Source: Bacillus_AB infantis_C (lineage in GTDB: Bacteria; Bacillota; Bacilli; Bacillales; Cytobacillaceae). Taken from it: a stretch of 64,000 bases of DNA. Both the position numbers and the translations under genes were made by a program. Shown in pieces: positions 60,900 to 64,000 of the stretch. The notes under the pieces were generated by a model. That model searched no databases and was not told the origin of the DNA. It was given only the letters and a program-made list of their open reading frames with translations. Within the stretch, counting starts at the first letter, position 1; the number at the start of each line of letters is the position of its first letter. The stretch lies in NCBI RefSeq assembly GCF_050107595.1, contig NZ_JBNILH010000002.1, forward strand, positions 434,001-498,000. Direction: 5' to 3'.

Positions 60900-61451
60900 A
60901 TGGGAAAGAGCAAAAGTGAATTCTGGGAATGGACAAAGGCGCTGATCATCGCTGTGCTCCTTGCGGCCGTCATCCGCTATTTCTTATTCGCCCCGATCGT
61001 GGTGGATGGACTGTCGATGATGCCGACGCTGCACGATACGGACAGGATGATCGTGAATAAGTTCTCGTATAAGCTTGGTGAACCAAAGAGATTTGACATC
61101 ATCGTCTTCCGCGCCCCGGAAAATAAGGATTACATAAAAAGGGTAATCGGCCTGCCGGGTGACAGGATCGAATACAAAGATGATATTTTATACGTAAACG
61201 GCGAAGCGGTCGAGGAGCCTTATCTGGATGAATACAAGAAAGAGGTCATCGACGGGCCGCTGACAGAGCCTTTTACACTTGAAGATAAGATCGGGCAGGA
61301 GACCGTGCCTGAGGGCCATCTCTTCGTAATGGGCGATAACCGGCGCTACAGCAAGGACAGCCGCCATATCGGCACCATCCCGATGGAAAAGGTGCTTGGG
61401 GACACAAATATCATCTATTGGCCCCTTGAGGACTTCCGCATCGTAAAATAA
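60900..61451 (+). CDS. type I signal peptidase
   Basis: Membrane serine protease that removes signal peptides. The 183-residue protein has one N-terminal TM helix (about 15-33), catalytic Ser39 in VDGLSMMPTL and catalytic Lys80 in YIKRVIGLPGD, with the C-terminal MGDNRRYSKDSRHIG. ATG 60900 follows GGTGGGAA; TTG 60885 lies before that site. It stands between rplS and rbgA, where B. subtilis has no such gene. Which Sip paralogue it is (SipS, T, U or V type) cannot be told. Confidence 0.93.
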   Translation: MGKSKSEFWEWTKALIIAVLLAAVIRYFLFAPIVVDGLSMMPTLHDTDRMIVNKFSYKLGEPKRFDIIVFRAPENKDYIKRVIGLPGDRIEYKDDILYVNGEAVEEPYLDEYKKEVIDGPLTEPFTLEDKIGQETVPEGHLFVMGDNRRYSKDSRHIGTIPMEKVLGDTNIIYWPLEDFRIVK

Positions 61452-61483
61452 CAATTATTCTTAGTCAGGAAAGGGTGGCAGCC

Positions 61484-62356
61484 TTGACAATACAATGGTT
61501 TCCAGGGCATATGGCAAAAGCCCGCAGGCAGGTCACAGAAAAACTGAAGCTTGTTGATATAATCTTTGAGCTTGTCGACGCGCGCCTGCCGCAGTCTTCA
61601 AGAAATCCGATGATCGACGAAATCATCCAGCATAAACCAAGGCTTGTGCTCCTCAATAAGGCTGATATGGCTGATAAAGAAGCCACCAGGGCCTGGATCC
61701 GCTATTTTAGCGATAGAGGGATCAAAGCGCTGGCCATCAACTCACAGGCAGGGTCCGGCATGAAGGATATCTCCTCTGCAGCACAGGAAATATTGAAGGA
61801 AAAGTTTGACCGGATGAGAGCTAAAGGTGTAAAGCCAAGGGCAATCAGGGGAATGATTGTTGGAATCCCGAATGTCGGCAAATCAACGCTCATCAACCGC
61901 CTTGCAAAGAAAAATATTGCCAAAACAGGCAATATGCCCGGGGTGACAAAAGCACAGCAGTGGATTAAAGCTGGCAAGGAAATGGAACTCCTGGATACAC
62001 CGGGGATTTTATGGCCGAAATTTGAAGATCAGGAAGTGGGCCTCAAGCTGGCTCTTTCAGGTGCGATAAAAGATACGATATTAAATCTTCATGACATCGC
62101 CATTTATGCACTGAAGTTTCTTGAAAAACACTATCCTGAAAGACTGCTGGAAAGATACAGCCTTGAAGAATTCCCGGAGGAAGCGGTAGAAGCCTTCGAT
62201 AAAATCGGAAGGCTTCGGGGCTGCTTAATGGGCGGGGGCGAAGTCGATTATGATAAAGTCGCAGAGCTGATCATCCGGGAAATCAGGACAGAGAAGCTTG
62301 GCCCTTTATCATTCGAACATCCATCAGATTTTACAGACGGCGGACCGGCTGAATAA
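61484..62356 (+). CDS. rbgA: ribosome biogenesis GTPase RbgA
   Basis: Essential circularly permuted GTPase for late 50S assembly. The 290-residue protein begins TIQWFPGHMAKARRQV, has G4 NKAD, G1 GIPNVGKSTLINRL and G3 DTPGIL, and an RNA-binding C-terminal helical domain. I prefer TTG 61484 since AAAGGGTGG lies just upstream and the product then matches homologues; GTG 61475 is inside that site. Confidence 0.95.
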   Translation: MTIQWFPGHMAKARRQVTEKLKLVDIIFELVDARLPQSSRNPMIDEIIQHKPRLVLLNKADMADKEATRAWIRYFSDRGIKALAINSQAGSGMKDISSAAQEILKEKFDRMRAKGVKPRAIRGMIVGIPNVGKSTLINRLAKKNIAKTGNMPGVTKAQQWIKAGKEMELLDTPGILWPKFEDQEVGLKLALSGAIKDTILNLHDIAIYALKFLEKHYPERLLERYSLEEFPEEAVEAFDKIGRLRGCLMGGGEVDYDKVAELIIREIRTEKLGPLSFEHPSDFTDGGPAE

Positions 62357-62415
62357 ATCGCCTATTTTTGTCCGCAATACTGTTTTAAAAATGTTAAAAT
62401 AAAATAGCAGCAATG

Positions 62416-62449
62416 AATAAAGGCCTCTGCATGGGGCCTTTATTTTTTG
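62416..62449 (+). terminator. terminator after rbgA
   Basis: Perfect 10-bp stem AATAAAGGCC/GGCCTTTATT (62416-62425, 62435-62444), then TTTT. Confidence 0.88.
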
Positions 62450-62459
62450 ATATATATCC

Positions 62460-62491
62460 GGAAGGGCCCTGGCATGGCGACTGGCCCTTCC
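62460..62491 (+). promoter_or_regulatory. hairpin in the rnhB leader
   Basis: Perfect 9-bp stem GGAAGGGCC/GGCCCTTCC with 14-base loop, 29 bases before the rnhB ATG; no T-run. Confidence 0.45.
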
Positions 62492-62520
62492 TTCTACATA
62501 ACGGCATAAGGGTGGATGGA

Positions 62521-63288
62521 ATGAAACAGCTTACAATCAGTGAAATCAGCGAGAAGCTGAAGGACCTGAAAGACAACAAAGACCCATTCTTGGGAGAGCT
62601 TAAATCGGATGAACGCAAAGGGGTACAGCAGCTGCTCGCGAGATGGGACAGACAAAGGGCCGAGGAGGCCAGGCTTTACGGCCGGTACCAGGAAATGACT
62701 GTATACGAACGAAGGCTGAAGAAAAGCGGATGGACAATCATCGCAGGTACGGATGAAGCTGGCAGAGGGCCGCTGGCCGGCCCTGTTATCGCAGCAGCAG
62801 TCATATTGCCGGAAGGTTTCTATCTTCCGGGCCTTGATGACTCCAAGAAGCTGTCTGAAGCAAAGAGGGAAGAGTTTTATAAAGAAATCATGTCCGGCGC
62901 CGCTGCTGTCGGAGTGGGCCGGATCGGGGCGGGGGAAATCGACCGGATTAACATTCTTCAAGCTTCCAGGAAAGCAATGCTTCTGGCCTTGGCAGATATG
63001 GGCAGCACACCGGATTATTTATTGACAGATGCGGTCGATCTGGATGTCCCCTATCCTGCAGAGGCAGTCATAAAAGGCGACAGTAAAAGTGTGACGATCG
63101 CTGCCGCATCTGTTATAGCCAAGGTAACGAGGGACCGGTATATGAAGGAACTTGACGAACTGTATCCTCACTACGGCTTCGGCCGGAATATGGGCTACGG
63201 CACCCGGCAGCATCTTGAGGCAATTGAAAAGCACGGGATCGTCAATGAGCATCGAAAAAGCTTTGCCCCGATCAAGGGCATGTATTAG
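62521..63288 (+). CDS. rnhB: ribonuclease HII
   Basis: Removes ribonucleotides from DNA by cutting RNA-DNA junctions. The 255-residue protein has the catalytic segment GTDEAGRGPLAGPV (Asp78, Glu79), later acidic residue in LLTDAVDL, and YPHYGFGRNMGYGT. The N-terminal ~70 residues (ISEISEKLKDL) form the extra domain of Bacillus RnhB. ATG 62521 follows AGGGTGGATGG. A terminator and hairpin precede it, so it may start a new unit with ylqG. Confidence 0.96.
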   Translation: MKQLTISEISEKLKDLKDNKDPFLGELKSDERKGVQQLLARWDRQRAEEARLYGRYQEMTVYERRLKKSGWTIIAGTDEAGRGPLAGPVIAAAVILPEGFYLPGLDDSKKLSEAKREEFYKEIMSGAAAVGVGRIGAGEIDRINILQASRKAMLLALADMGSTPDYLLTDAVDLDVPYPAEAVIKGDSKSVTIAAASVIAKVTRDRYMKELDELYPHYGFGRNMGYGTRQHLEAIEKHGIVNEHRKSFAPIKGMY

Positions 63289-63300
63289 AGGTGAAGAGGA

Positions 63301-64000
63301 ATGGATCCGCTGAATATTGTCGGTTCAATACTGCAGAACAGAAACAGCGGCGGTCCTAAGCCGCTTGCCTTGAACCCCGGGCAAATTGTAAGCGCAAAGG
63401 TCATCAAGCTTCATCCCAATCAGACAGCAGAGGTCTTAATTGGAGGGCAGAAGGTGATAGCGCAGCTTGAAACAGCATTGTCTGTAAATGAGCGGTACTG
63501 GCTGCAGGTCCTGCCGGGGGATGGGGCTCCGCGGCTGAAGCTTCTACCTGGTGCTGAAGCACAAAAGGGAATGAACGCTGAAGAAGTATTGCTTAATAAG
63601 CTGGCAATTGCAGCCGCCAAGACGAATATTGATTTGGTCTCTTTTTTGGTAAAAGAGCAGCTGCCGATTACAAAAGAGGGCTTGTCCGCGATTGCAGAAT
63701 GGCTCGGCGGCAGCCGTCCTTCAGAGAATCAGCTTGAAGCAATCAAGCAGGCCCTGGCAAGACAGCTGCCGGTTTCAGGCAAGGTTTTGGATTCTTTGAT
63801 GGCTGCACAGGGGGGGAAGCCCATCCAAGCCCTTCTCACAGAGCTTGTGGACCTGCTGGAACAGCCTGGTATTAGCACTTCAGGAAAAGCGCTTCTCCAT
63901 ATAGCAGCAGACCTTGGTGCTTCATTGAAGATGAAGCGGGGGGAAGAATCACTCGCCTTCTTAGTGAAAGAATGGCTGGGCAGCCAGGACGGGAAGCGGG
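63301..64000 (+). CDS. ylqG: YlqG-like protein, 5' part of gene
   Basis: An open frame from ATG 63301 (after AGAGGTGA) to the window edge, at least 233 codons. The N-terminus reads LNIVGSILQNRNSGG, followed by a beta-rich segment (LNPGQIVSAKVIKLHPNQTA) and long helices. Position 12 bases after rnhB is that of B. subtilis ylqG, a protein of unknown function with similarity to flagellar hook-length control (FliK-like) proteins. Identity is inferred from position and general composition; the 3' end is outside the window. Confidence 0.8.
   Translation, partial: MDPLNIVGSILQNRNSGGPKPLALNPGQIVSAKVIKLHPNQTAEVLIGGQKVIAQLETALSVNERYWLQVLPGDGAPRLKLLPGAEAQKGMNAEEVLLNKLAIAAAKTNIDLVSFLVKEQLPITKEGLSAIAEWLGGSRPSENQLEAIKQALARQLPVSGKVLDSLMAAQGGKPIQALLTELVDLLEQPGISTSGKALLHIAADLGASLKMKRGEESLAFLVKEWLGSQDGKR

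Overview
This is a chromosomal window from a member of the Bacillaceae (Firmicutes). Gene content and order follow the Bacillus subtilis pyr–rnhB segment almost gene for gene: pyrC-pyrAA-pyrAB-pyrK-pyrD-pyrF-pyrE, rqcH, yloB, yicC-remA-gmk-rpoZ, coaBC-priA-def-fmt-rsmB-rlmN-prpC-prkC-rsgA-rpe-thiN, spoVM, rpmB, yloU-fakA, recG, fapR-plsX-fabD-fabG, acpP, rnc-smc-ftsY, ylxM-ffh-rpsP-khpA-ylqD-rimM-trmD-rplS, rbgA-rnhB-ylqG. spoVM marks a spore former. Strong Shine-Dalgarno sites and GTG or TTG starts are common. The genus cannot be fixed from the sequence alone; the departures below argue against the B. subtilis group itself.
Layout: 1-8436 is the distal pyrimidine operon (six complete genes plus the 3' part of pyrC), made of overlapping cistrons and closed by a hairpin shared with the convergent rqcH. 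10491-15460 holds a P-type calcium ATPase, then RNA-decay, matrix and nucleotide genes ending in rpoZ. 15755-28324 is a long run of co-directional housekeeping genes: CoA synthesis, replication restart, N-terminal formyl processing, rRNA methylation, the Ser/Thr phosphatase-kinase pair, ribosome GTPase, epimerase and thiamine kinase. 28430-31313 holds spoVM, rpmB (reverse strand) and the yloU-fakA pair. 31469-37272 is recG followed by the FapR-controlled lipid operon. 37502-42931 is rnc-smc-ftsY. 55746-64000 is the signal-recognition-particle and ribosome-maturation block.
The main departure from the B. subtilis order is 43477-55637. Eight tightly spaced or overlapping genes lie between ftsY and the ylxM-ffh SRP operon: a signal-peptide membrane protein, an ABC ATPase and ABC-2 permease, a membrane coiled-coil protein with a long Gly-Ser tract, a MoxR-type AAA+ ATPase, a DUF58 protein, a BatA-like von Willebrand A (VWA) membrane protein, and a large membrane protein with two VWA-type MIDAS motifs around a glutamine-amidotransferase-like segment. 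The coupling suggests one envelope-associated machine of unknown function, and a candidate ECF-sigma promoter precedes it. Other departures are a type I signal peptidase gene between rplS and rbgA, and no sdaAB-sdaAA between fakA and recG.
Intergenic space carries two kinds of dyad-rich Bacillaceae repeat (15470-15676 and 60580-60677; 43090-43218), a potentially structured leader before yicC, a ribosomal-protein leader before rplS, and many clear intrinsic terminators. No tRNA, rRNA, CRISPR array, insertion sequence or prophage gene was seen.
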